In this document: piece by piece, positions 1 through 5,017 of the stretch
How the letters are laid out: each line of letters begins with the position of its first letter
How positions within the stretch are numbered: the stretch's first letter is position 1
Source: Methylococcaceae bacterium
Lineage (GTDB): Bacteria > Pseudomonadota > Gammaproteobacteria > Methylococcales > Methylomonadaceae
DNA: 5,017 nucleotides
Assembly: GCA_013138855.1 (NCBI GenBank)
Contig: WTBX01000143.1
Coordinates: 1-5,017 of the forward strand
Reading direction: 5' to 3'
The notes under the pieces: generated by a model
Databases searched by the model: none
What the model saw: only the letters and a program-made list of their open reading frames with translations
What the model was told of the DNA's origin: nothing
Translations under genes and position numbers: made by a program

Positions 1-219
1 CCCAAACTCTGTTTGGGAATGCCTATTATCAAGCTCCGCTTGATGGATAACTCTAAAAACTCCAAGCAGAGCTTGTCGATAGTAAGTATTCACCTCCCCC
101 TTTGGAAAAGGGGGATTGAGGGGGATTTAGTTAATAAAATCTCCCCTAACCCCTCTTTTTTTAAGAGGGGGACTGAACACTTACTGTCGATATGCGTTCC
201 CAAACAGAGTTTGGCAACG
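1..219. repeat. Nested cluster of small palindromic repeats (gene-free)
   Basis: This gene-free stretch downstream of hsdR is built from palindromes. Unit A at 1-17 is CCCAAAC-TCT-GTTTGGG. Unit B at 29-43 is TCAAGC-TCC-GCTTGA. Unit B' at 63-75 is CAAGC-AGA-GCTTG. Unit A' at 195-219 has 11-nt arms with one mismatch around an AGA loop. A' carries the same core as A in the opposite orientation, and B' resembles inverted B, so the four units form two inverted pairs. B' and A' flank a larger inverted repeat at 76-190. Repeats of this style (short stem, TCT/AGA loop, flanking GGAAC/GGAATGC-like bases) are common in genomes such as Beggiatoa-type sulfur bacteria and some cyanobacteria; that comparison is from memory. 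From 220 to 257 I see only AT-rich spacer. Confidence 0.75.
76..190. repeat. 115-bp imperfect inverted repeat, MITE-like
   Basis: The outer arms 76-92 and 174-190 match as inverted repeats at 15 of 17 positions. The inner arms (about 93-128 and 139-173) are also imperfect inverted copies. Each arm holds its own hairpin: 96-103/107-114 is an 8-bp perfect stem (CCCCCTTT with a GGA loop), and 150-157/163-170 is an 8-bp perfect stem (CCCCTCTT with a five-T loop). The element has no open reading frame of its own that looks real. It could be a non-autonomous mobile element or a repetitive hairpin. I see no convincing target-site duplication. As a strong hairpin just past hsdR it could also stop or stabilise the hsdR transcript, but no run of U follows the stems as in a standard terminator. 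Confidence 0.6.
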
Positions 220-257
220 AGAAAAATAAACTCTTTGATATTTAGTGCTGTTAATTT

Positions 258-2672
258 TTAATATTCTGTTGATTCTGCTCTTGCATAAAGCTGTGCTTGA
301 AAACCAACAAAAATATCACGTATTTCTGTTACTTTCCCTAATTGATTCACCGCGTCGCTAACAGATTGATATTTTAATTCCAGTAAATCGGGCAATTTAT
401 CTTGCTCCAATTCGCTAACGCCATCAGTAATATAATGCTCTAATACAAAATCAATGAATTGCTGTTGTGCTGATGTATAAGATTCCAAGATTCGCGTTTT
501 ATGATGGCTCACTCGTTCGGCTCTGCTAATCGGTGCGGACGTGAAAGCAATATAAGCCAGTACATCAAATAAATCACTATTTTCAGCATTGATTAATTGT
601 TTAACTGCAATCAATGGCTCTAAGCCAAAACCTTTTTCTTCTAAGGCTGCCAATAACGCCTTGCGTGTATCAGGGCTTTTCCATAATTCGATTAATTTAT
701 CTTCATTGTCAAACAGGGCTGGTAATTCACCATAGAGATTTTCAATAAATTGCGTTGCAGAAATAGGTTGTCCATCAGGACTCCAAAATGACACCGCACT
801 AAGATGTCGTATGTTTCGCGCCTTACCATCGGCGAGTTTTAATTTTAGCATCGCAGGCTTTTCGCAAATACATGGCAATTCGCCACATTCAGCGCAAGCT
901 TCAGCTTCGCATTCACAAGGGATTAGTTGACATTCATAACACGCTTGCGGCTCTTTCACACAAACACACGGCGTTTGAGCGCAACGTTTACAGGCATCAG
1001 CTTCTAAAGGTTCACCGTCCCAATCATCATCGCGGAATAGTTCCGAGGCTTTAACAAAGTCATAAATCGTAAAATAGTCTTTGCCTTCAAACAATCGCGT
1101 GCCACGTCCGATAATTTGTTTAAATTCAATCATCGAAGTGACAGGACGCATTAATACAATATTGCGAATATTCCGCGCATCAACGCCTGTTGATAGTTTT
1201 TGGGAGCTGGTAAGAATGGTGGGAATAGTTTTTTCGTTATCTTGAAAAGTCTCCAACCAGCGTTCACCTTCTTTGCCATCATTAGCCGTCACGCGCACAC
1301 AGTAATTTGGATTACTGCCGTGTTTATATTGATTGATTAAATCGCGGACTTGAGCGGCGTGTGCTTGCGTGGCACAAAAAACTAGCGTTTTTTCATTTTG
1401 ATTGATGCCATCCATAAAGGTTTTAACCCGATAAGCCTCACGCGCTTCAATATTAATCTTTCGATTAAAATCTTTTTCGCTGTAGATTTTAGTCTCATCG
1501 ACTTCGCCTTCCAATACGCTATCATCATGGCTATAGCTGTATTCATCTATTGTCGTGCCAATTTGCTGGACTCTAAACGGGGTTAAATAACCCTCATTAA
1601 TGCCTTCTTTTAAGGAATAGATATAGACAGGCTCGCCAAAATAATCATAAGTATCCGCATTAATTTTACGCTTAGGGGTTGCGGTTAGTCCTAATTGAAC
1701 CGCAGGCGAGAAGTATTCTAAAATTCCGCGCCATTCGCTTTCATCTTTCGCGCCACCGCGATGACACTCATCTATGATAATAAAATCAAAAAAGTCGGAT
1801 GCATACGCGCCAAAATAAGGCGCGGGTCTTTCGTCTTCATCTTTTCCAGACATAAAGGTTTGGAAGATGGTGAAAAAGATTGAACCGTTTTTTGGAACTT
1901 GACCTTTTTTACGGATTTCATCGGGTGAAATTCTAAGCAGCGCGTCTTCTGCAAAGGCTGAAAAATCGTTAAAGGCTTGATTGGCGAGAATGTTACGGTC
2001 GGCAAGAAATAAAATACGGGGGCGGCGTTTAAATTCTGTTTGTTTATCATGACTTTTTAACGTCCAGCGGCTATGAAATAGTTTCCATGCCAGTTGAAAA
2101 GCGATGCAAGTTTTTCCCGTGCCTGTCGCCAGTGTGAGTAGAATGGGCTGTTGACCTGTTCCGATGGCTTCTAAGGCTTTATTGATGGCATTATGTTGAT
2201 AATAACGCGCTTGCCAGCTCCCGCTTTTATCTTCAAACGGAATCGTGGCAAATTGTTCACGCCATTTATTTTGGATGTCCGTTTGTGCTGTGAAGACCTG
2301 TTGCCATAGTTCATCGGGAGAAGGATAGTTTTTAATATTGCCCTCTTCACCTGTCTTCATATCAACCTGATAAATACCCTTCCCATTGGTTGAATAAGCG
2401 AAGCGGGTTTGCAGTCTTTCGGCATAGCGTTTAGCTTGTGCGAGTCCTTCGGTGATTGATAAGCTGATTTTTTTGGCTTCAATCACCGCGAGTTTTTGAC
2501 CTTTATAAACCAGCACATAATCTGCAATATCGGTTTTGCTGCGTTTGCCGCCGCCAATAAGCCGACCTTGTGAAATTACTTCACGCCTAATGCGACTGGC
2601 TTCGACTACACCCCATCCTGATGCTCTAAGAGCGGGGTCAATTAATTCGGCACGGGTTTCTGCTTCATTCAT
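258..2672 (-). CDS. hsdR: Type I restriction enzyme R subunit, EcoEI-like (type IB)
   Basis: HsdR is the motor and nuclease subunit of a type I restriction enzyme. With HsdM and HsdS it translocates unmethylated DNA using ATP and cuts far from the recognition site. The 804 aa length fits the EcoEI-like family. The N-terminal PD-(D/E)xK nuclease shows D51, E65 and K67 (IEAK), with the 14-residue D-to-E spacing usual for HsdR. The superfamily 2 motor follows: Walker A ATGTGKT at 182-188, DECH at 301-304, LTATP at 329-333 and QIIGRGTR at 519-526. Residues 561-603 form three cysteine knuckles, unusual and treated separately. The C-terminal part, from about 607, is the EcoEI_R_C-type domain. The start MNEAETRAELIDPAL is the usual family N-terminus. 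No good Shine-Dalgarno precedes it, and the gene starts 20 nt after the upstream toxin stop, so it is likely co-transcribed. No frameshift or lost catalytic residue is seen. Confidence 0.97.
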   Translation of the reverse strand: MNEAETRAELIDPALRASGWGVVEASRIRREVISQGRLIGGGKRSKTDIADYVLVYKGQKLAVIEAKKISLSITEGLAQAKRYAERLQTRFAYSTNGKGIYQVDMKTGEEGNIKNYPSPDELWQQVFTAQTDIQNKWREQFATIPFEDKSGSWQARYYQHNAINKALEAIGTGQQPILLTLATGTGKTCIAFQLAWKLFHSRWTLKSHDKQTEFKRRPRILFLADRNILANQAFNDFSAFAEDALLRISPDEIRKKGQVPKNGSIFFTIFQTFMSGKDEDERPAPYFGAYASDFFDFIIIDECHRGGAKDESEWRGILEYFSPAVQLGLTATPKRKINADTYDYFGEPVYIYSLKEGINEGYLTPFRVQQIGTTIDEYSYSHDDSVLEGEVDETKIYSEKDFNRKINIEAREAYRVKTFMDGINQNEKTLVFCATQAHAAQVRDLINQYKHGSNPNYCVRVTANDGKEGERWLETFQDNEKTIPTILTSSQKLSTGVDARNIRNIVLMRPVTSMIEFKQIIGRGTRLFEGKDYFTIYDFVKASELFRDDDWDGEPLEADACKRCAQTPCVCVKEPQACYECQLIPCECEAEACAECGELPCICEKPAMLKLKLADGKARNIRHLSAVSFWSPDGQPISATQFIENLYGELPALFDNEDKLIELWKSPDTRKALLAALEEKGFGLEPLIAVKQLINAENSDLFDVLAYIAFTSAPISRAERVSHHKTRILESYTSAQQQFIDFVLEHYITDGVSELEQDKLPDLLELKYQSVSDAVNQLGKVTEIRDIFVGFQAQLYARAESTEY
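864..992 (-). other. Triple cysteine-knuckle insert within HsdR
   Basis: HsdR residues 561-603 contain twelve cysteines in three tandem copies of C-x2-C-x4-C-x-C: C561/564/569/571, C578/581/586/588 and C593/596/601/603. The copies start 17 and 15 residues apart and are separated by acidic, proline-containing linkers. The insert lies between the end of the helicase core (about residue 547) and the EcoEI_R_C-type C-terminal domain. Four cysteines per unit suggests one metal ion, probably zinc, per repeat; this is inferred from spacing only. I recall related HsdR proteins carrying one or more such CxxC...CxC units here, so the copy number may vary across the family. Its role (DNA contact, HsdM docking or structural linker) is not known to me. 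Confidence 0.8.
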
Positions 2673-2692
2673 TTTTAATGGAGAGTTGTTAA

Positions 2693-3016
2693 TTAATTTA
2701 ATAGTCTTTGTGTGAATAATGTTTGTATATCTCGGCGACCATCTAAAACAGCATGAACTATTATTTTTTCAGGAAAAACTTCATAGATAATCCGATAAGG
2801 TTTTACGATAATTTGTCGATATTGTCGAATGCCTAAAGTTAATAATTCTTTAGGGTAGCTACCGCGTTCAGGAAATTCTGCAAGGCTATTTACTGCATTT
2901 TCCAAACTGTTGATAATTTCGCTGGCTTTTTTATCGCTGACTGTTTGCAAGAAATAATCATTAATGTTGAATAGATCGGATAAGGCAACATCCGTTAAAA
3001 CGATTTTAGTTTGCAT
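2693..3016 (-). CDS. RelE/ParE superfamily toxin
   Basis: This 107 aa protein is the toxin of a type II toxin-antitoxin pair. Family members have a small fold that either cleaves mRNA in the ribosome (RelE type) or poisons DNA gyrase (ParE type); the sequence alone does not decide which. Visible family hallmarks are the N-terminal helical pair (residues about 8-48), a GIRQYRQ segment near 62-68, KPYRIIYEV at 72-80 and the C-terminal strand VHAVLDGRRDIQTLF at 87-101. Length is normal and the reading frame is intact. The ATG directly abuts the stop of the upstream antitoxin (TAAATG), with no clear Shine-Dalgarno of its own, which points to translational coupling so that toxin is made only after antitoxin. 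hsdR follows 20 nt after its stop. Confidence 0.9.
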   Translation of the reverse strand: MQTKIVLTDVALSDLFNINDYFLQTVSDKKASEIINSLENAVNSLAEFPERGSYPKELLTLGIRQYRQIIVKPYRIIYEVFPEKIIVHAVLDGRRDIQTLFTQRLLN

Positions 3017-3289
3017 TTATAAGCCACGTCGTTGACGAAGTTGTGAAAATGCTTCGGTGCTGTTGATGGTTTTGTTTTCGCTGACGGCTTTTTGGCTTTG
3101 TGCGAGTAGTTTTAAGAGTGCGAGTGTTTCTTGTGTTTGTTCGTAGTCGATGACGGATTGCACAACCATTGCGGCTTCACCATTTTTAGTAATGACCATT
3201 GGCTGATGGGTTGTATTTAGATTTTCAAGTAGTTCAGCCGAATGGTTTTGAAGATAGCTGAGAGGTTTGATATGGGTGGAAAGTTGCAT
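3017..3289 (-). CDS. Phd/YefM family antitoxin, partner of the RelE/ParE toxin
   Basis: This 90 aa protein is a Phd/YefM-type antitoxin. In this family the N-terminal half dimerises and binds the operator, while the C-terminal half wraps and neutralises the toxin. Recognisable parts are IKPLSYLQNHSAELL (7-21), VITKNGEAAMVVQ (32-44) and a helical stretch with YEQTQETLALLKLL (49-62), ending in the polar tail that would contact toxin. It stands immediately upstream of the RelE/ParE gene, the standard order. The start is supported by CAGGAA (3295-3300) with about 6 nt between AGGA and the ATG. A 14-bp palindrome lies just upstream and is a candidate autoregulatory operator. The pairing with the downstream toxin is firm because the two genes abut. 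Confidence 0.92.
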   Translation of the reverse strand: MQLSTHIKPLSYLQNHSAELLENLNTTHQPMVITKNGEAAMVVQSVIDYEQTQETLALLKLLAQSQKAVSENKTINSTEAFSQLRQRRGL

Positions 3290-3300
3290 GGTATTTCCTG

Positions 3301-3335
3301 TTTTTAATTAAAAATAGTTTTCTGTATTTTGTGCA
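3301..3335 (-). promoter_or_regulatory. Candidate promoter and palindromic operator of the yefM-relE type pair
   Basis: On the minus strand TGCACA (3330-3335), a 17-nt spacer and TTTAAT (3307-3312) resemble a sigma70 promoter at 4/6 and 5/6 positions. A perfect 14-bp palindrome, TTTTTAATTAAAAA (3301-3314), covers the -10. Phd/YefM antitoxins repress their own promoters by binding palindromes, so the placement fits. The region is very AT-rich, so chance matches are easy, and read-through from upstream is equally possible. Confidence 0.3.
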
Positions 3336-3342
3336 GAATCCA

Positions 3343-3564
3343 TTAAAAACGCTCTCGACTTTCGCTAATAATATCGACAATTTCGTCTGTAGATATGTCT
3401 GTATAGATTCCTTTAATATCTAGCGGTGAGCCTGTAATGGGTACGGGTTTTAATATAAAGGCTTGTCCGTCGCTGCGATTAATTCTCACGCCACCTTTTT
3501 TATTAGCTTCATCGAGTACGGATGCTAGGTTTTGTCTTGCTTCGGTAAATGAATAAGTTTGCAT
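3343..3564 (-). CDS. Lone Phd/YefM-type antitoxin
   Basis: This 73 aa protein looks like a Phd/YefM-type antitoxin. SFTEARQNLASVLDEANKKG (5-24) is the typical N-terminal helix region, and VRINRSDGQAFILKPV (26-41) is the beta-strand core. The tail SPLDIKGI...STDEIVDIISESRERF is the part that would bind a toxin. As I recall, homologues of this short type are usually paired with a PIN (VapC-like) toxin encoded just downstream. Here the gene downstream is another antitoxin, with only 53 nt between and no toxin remnant, while the PIN toxin gene lies upstream and already has its own antitoxin. It is therefore an orphan, or a second antitoxin of the neighbouring VapC in reversed order. The start has a good Shine-Dalgarno, GAGG (3572-3575), 7 nt before ATG, so the gene is probably expressed. 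Confidence 0.85.
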   Translation of the reverse strand: MQTYSFTEARQNLASVLDEANKKGGVRINRSDGQAFILKPVPITGSPLDIKGIYTDISTDEIVDIISESRERF

Positions 3565-3583
3565 GATTAAACCTCGTGACTCT

Positions 3584-3612
3584 ATCGTACAGCCTAAATG
3601 ATTAATAGTTAA
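3584..3612 (-). promoter_or_regulatory. Candidate promoter of the lone antitoxin gene
   Basis: On the minus strand TTAACT (3607-3612), a 17-nt spacer and TACGAT (3584-3589) match the sigma70 hexamers at 4/6 positions each. It would place a transcript start about 10 nt before the Shine-Dalgarno of the lone antitoxin. The -35 overlaps the vapC stop codon. The match is weak and unproven. Confidence 0.25.
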
Positions 3613-3974
3613 TTATCAATTAATTGCAACGCTCTTATCGGTAGGTCAGGTATTTTTAATAATTTAATATCATTGGTTAAAAGTTCTGCCTTTAAATGGC
3701 TTGCTGTTGCCACAATCATTGCATCTGGAAGCTTTAAACGATTTTTACGGCGTAGTTTAATGGTTGCTTGTTTGATTTCTGTGGTTAGCTCGATAATAGT
3801 GACATCGGTTAAAAAATCATTAATTTCTGCTTCATCTTCAAGGCTTAGTAAGGGGTAAGATAATAATTCTATTTCGGTGATGACTGAGATATAAAATTGG
3901 GCTTGTGGCAGAGGTTCACGCAAACGCCCTGCTAAAAAATATAAAATGGCATTGGTGTCTAAAACAATTTTCAT
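3609..3974 (-). CDS. vapC: PIN-domain ribonuclease toxin, VapC-like
   Basis: This is a PIN-domain protein, the toxin class that cleaves tRNA, rRNA or mRNA with Mg2+ or Mn2+ when freed from its antitoxin. The four acidic metal ligands are all visible. Counted from the longer start these are D8 (VLDTNAILYFL), E36 (ISVITEIELL), D86 (LPDAMIVATA) and D104 (LLTNDIKLL), so the active site looks intact. Length (121-123 aa) is normal. Two in-frame ATGs are possible: 3980 (MGMKIVL) and 3974 (MKIVLDTN). I chose 3974 because VapC proteins usually begin MKIVLDTN and because it gives the common ATGA 4-nt overlap with the upstream antitoxin; the other start would overlap by 10 nt. Neither has a strong Shine-Dalgarno, so translation is probably coupled to the antitoxin. 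The RNA target cannot be read from the sequence. Confidence 0.92.
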   Translation of the reverse strand: MKIVLDTNAILYFLAGRLREPLPQAQFYISVITEIELLSYPLLSLEDEAEINDFLTDVTIIELTTEIKQATIKLRRKNRLKLPDAMIVATASHLKAELLTNDIKLLKIPDLPIRALQLIDN

Positions 3975-4201
3975 GCCCATTCATCTCGCATGGCGGCTTG
4001 ATATTCTAAAGGGTCTTGCGTTAGGGTGATTTTTCCTGCGTGGCGGTTTATGTTTTGTGTTGTTGGTTGTAAATCACTCTTTTCTTCTTCGTTATCTAAA
4101 ACGATGACTTTTACTTTTTTGCCTTCATGCCAATGGTTGTAAAGATTCGGTAATTGAATCATTCCATTTTTTAAGTGGGCTTCAAATTCTATGGCTTGCA
4201 T
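3971..4201 (-). CDS. Antitoxin of the VapC-like toxin
   Basis: This 76 aa protein sits directly upstream of and overlapping the VapC-like gene, the standard antitoxin position. The N-terminal half (IEFEAHLKNGMIQLPNLYNHWHEGKKVKVIVL, residues 4-35) has the pattern strand, NG-x-I-x-LP, then GKKVKVIVL, like a SpoVT/AbrB-type or similar small DNA-binding fold, although I would not call it canonical VapB. An acidic linker (EEEKSD) follows. The tail, with AGKITLTQDPLEYQAAMRDEWA, is the type that binds PIN toxins. The start at 4201 is the only reasonable one. The upstream GGGA, about 8 nt before ATG, is a modest Shine-Dalgarno. A candidate promoter and a 10-bp inverted repeat lie in the 54-nt gap to hsdS. 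Antitoxin identity rests on context and tail pattern together. Confidence 0.85.
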   Translation of the reverse strand: MQAIEFEAHLKNGMIQLPNLYNHWHEGKKVKVIVLDNEEEKSDLQPTTQNINRHAGKITLTQDPLEYQAAMRDEWA

Positions 4202-4221
4202 GTTTTTTCCCGCGCATTGTT

Positions 4222-4248
4222 CAATTGATAAGGGTTAATTATCAATTG
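4222..4248. repeat. 10-bp perfect inverted repeat upstream of the vapBC-like pair
   Basis: CAATTGATAA (4222-4231) and TTATCAATTG (4239-4248) are perfect inverted copies around a 7-nt loop. The repeat covers the candidate -10 and start point of the antitoxin-vapC promoter, so it could be the operator. It is not a standard terminator for hsdS because the stem is AT-rich and no U run follows it on the minus strand. Confidence 0.7.
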
Positions 4249-4266
4249 TTAGTTATTATTTATCAA
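4238..4266 (-). promoter_or_regulatory. Candidate promoter of the antitoxin-vapC pair
   Basis: On the minus strand TTGATA (4261-4266), exactly 17 nt of spacer and GATAAT (4238-4243) each match the sigma70 consensus at 5/6 positions. The -35 lies in the last codons of hsdS and the -10 lies inside the 10-bp inverted repeat. It would start transcription about 30 nt before the antitoxin ATG. This is the best promoter match in the window, but the AT-rich context lowers its weight. Confidence 0.45.
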
Positions 4267-5017
4267 TTGATAACTGCTCTTGAAGTATGGATTGTTTTAG
4301 TTCGTTTAGGGCGGTGAGTTTTTGTTGGTAGATGGTTTCGAGCTTATTTATTTGATTTTCTAATAATTCTAATTCCCCAAGAAATTTAATTTGAAGACTC
4401 TTGACAGGTAAAGGTATAAGTATCTTGCGAACATTATCTTTTGTGATTGTTTGAGTTGCAGCACCTTTCAACATTGGGGTAATTTGAGCTTTTCCACTCT
4501 TGGAATTTAGGTAGCGATATACATATTCATTGCTAACCTTTTTATCATCAAGACGGATTAAAAAAAGATTCATCGCTAATGAACAAGGCCTATCAATATC
4601 TGGCATAAAATAGACCTTACCTGCATTTCCTATTTTACTCATGATTATTTCACCACCAAATAATTGACTCTTTTTTAAATAATTATATGCTGACTCTGAT
4701 ATATATCGTTTATCATTTTTAAAATTCTTTTCAAAATCAGTACTTCTAACCATCCAAGCAAAATCTTCTGTCCCTTTCAACTCAACATGTTGCTTCAGTA
4801 CCTTATAACTTCCATTTGCATGATAATCCGTTAAGACTTTTATAATATTTCCTAATTCTGTCTTTTCCCAACCGTTACTCTTCTGAGTAAAAACATTATT
4901 AAGATAACTTTCAAATAACTCACGCGCATTAGCGAGGTTTTTCTCGGCATTAGCAACCGCTAGGCTAATTCCTACAAAGACTTCATCCAGCATCGCAACA
5001 ATGCGTTTTTGTTCTGA
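4256..5017 (-). CDS. hsdS: Type I restriction-modification specificity subunit, 5' end cut by window
   Basis: HsdS gives the type I enzyme its DNA sequence specificity through two target recognition domains (TRDs) held apart by two conserved helical regions. Only the last 253 codons are present; the frame stays open to the right edge. The first visible residues, SEQKRIVAMLDEVF, are the classic central conserved region, so the ATG at 4993 is internal and not the gene start. The central helix runs to about SYLNNVF. The second TRD follows, starting near GWEKTELG and including GGEIIMSKIGNAGKVYF and the typical C-terminal motif KILIPLP. The distal coiled-coil region follows (LQIKFLGELELLENQINKLETIYQQKLTALNELKQSILQ). 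The TRD coding part is much more AT-rich than the central conserved part. hsdM is expected upstream, outside the window. The gene ends 54 nt before the toxin-antitoxin genes. Confidence 0.96.
   Translation of the reverse strand, partial: SEQKRIVAMLDEVFVGISLAVANAEKNLANARELFESYLNNVFTQKSNGWEKTELGNIIKVLTDYHANGSYKVLKQHVELKGTEDFAWMVRSTDFEKNFKNDKRYISESAYNYLKKSQLFGGEIIMSKIGNAGKVYFMPDIDRPCSLAMNLFLIRLDDKKVSNEYVYRYLNSKSGKAQITPMLKGAATQTITKDNVRKILIPLPVKSLQIKFLGELELLENQINKLETIYQQKLTALNELKQSILQEQLSIDK
4260..4273. repeat. 14-bp perfect palindrome in the hsdS 3' end
   Basis: TTATCAATTGATAA lies inside the last codons of hsdS (encoding the C-terminal LSIDK). It shares its TTATCAATTG half with the inverted repeat at 4222-4248 only 11 nt away, so together they give repeated copies of one half-site around the candidate antitoxin-vapC promoter. 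Confidence 0.6.

Noticed and set aside
96..170. Standard rho-independent terminator for hsdR
   Set aside because: Both G/C stems are strong but neither is followed by a U run in the direction of transcription; a stabilising hairpin is possible but not shown.
1..219. CRISPR array
   Set aside because: The units differ in length and sequence, are arranged in inverted pairs and have no regular spacers; no cas gene is present.
13..261. Plus-strand open frame of 82 codons over the left repeats
   Set aside because: It runs straight through the palindromes and the inverted repeat, and its product looks like translated repeat sequence with no family pattern.
872..1054. Plus-strand open frame opposite the HsdR cysteine region
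   Set aside because: Lies wholly antisense to a well-supported gene, with no recognisable motif; a shadow frame.
1398..1586. Plus-strand open frame inside hsdR
   Set aside because: Antisense shadow of the helicase region; no start signal or family pattern.
1772..2050. Minus-strand open frame in another frame of hsdR
   Set aside because: Out-of-frame overlap of the ATPase core, where the HsdR frame carries DECH and other conserved motifs.
3673..3858. Plus-strand open frame opposite vapC
   Set aside because: Entirely antisense to the PIN toxin gene, which has all four catalytic acids.
4222..4248. Intrinsic terminator after hsdS
   Set aside because: The stem is AT-rich and no U run follows on the minus strand; an operator or plain repeat is more likely.
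4991..4993. ATG at 4993 as the start of hsdS
   Set aside because: The upstream codons to the window edge read SEQKRIVA in frame, the conserved start of the central HsdS region, so this methionine is internal.

Overview
This is an AT-rich bacterial chromosomal window in which every gene I can support lies on the minus strand. It reads as one defence locus. In transcription order (right to left) it holds the 3' part of a type I restriction-modification specificity gene (hsdS), a PIN-type toxin-antitoxin pair, a lone Phd/YefM-type antitoxin, a second YefM-RelE/ParE-type toxin-antitoxin pair, and a complete hsdR. The methyltransferase gene hsdM is not in the window and presumably lies beyond the right edge, upstream of hsdS.

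Layout: positions 1-257 hold no gene, only a nested cluster of small palindromes around a 115-bp imperfect inverted repeat made of G/C-run arms. Positions 258-2672 are hsdR (804 aa, EcoEI-like type IB family) with an intact nuclease, an intact helicase and an unusual insert of three C-x2-C-x4-C-x-C cysteine knuckles. Positions 2693-4201 hold five small toxin-antitoxin genes. Positions 4256-5017 are the C-terminal part of HsdS (second target recognition domain plus both conserved helical regions), cut by the window edge.

How the genes fit together: HsdS (with the unseen HsdM) would give sequence recognition and methylation, and HsdR would give ATP-driven translocation and cleavage. The two toxin-antitoxin pairs sit in the roughly 1.6 kb between hsdS and hsdR and point the same way, so hsdR is probably reached by read-through from the toxin-antitoxin genes or from the hsd promoter further upstream. 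The order recalls other hsd loci that carry a ribonuclease-type suicide gene (such as prrC), but a functional link here is only an inference. The antitoxin genes have candidate promoters overlapped by short palindromes, as expected for autoregulated modules.

Host: the A+T content, the palindromic repeat style and the protein families suggest a filamentous sulfur-oxidising gammaproteobacterium (Beggiatoa/Thiotrichales type), with a cyanobacterium as an alternative because similar repeats occur there. No rRNA, tRNA or taxonomic marker is present, so this stays a guess.
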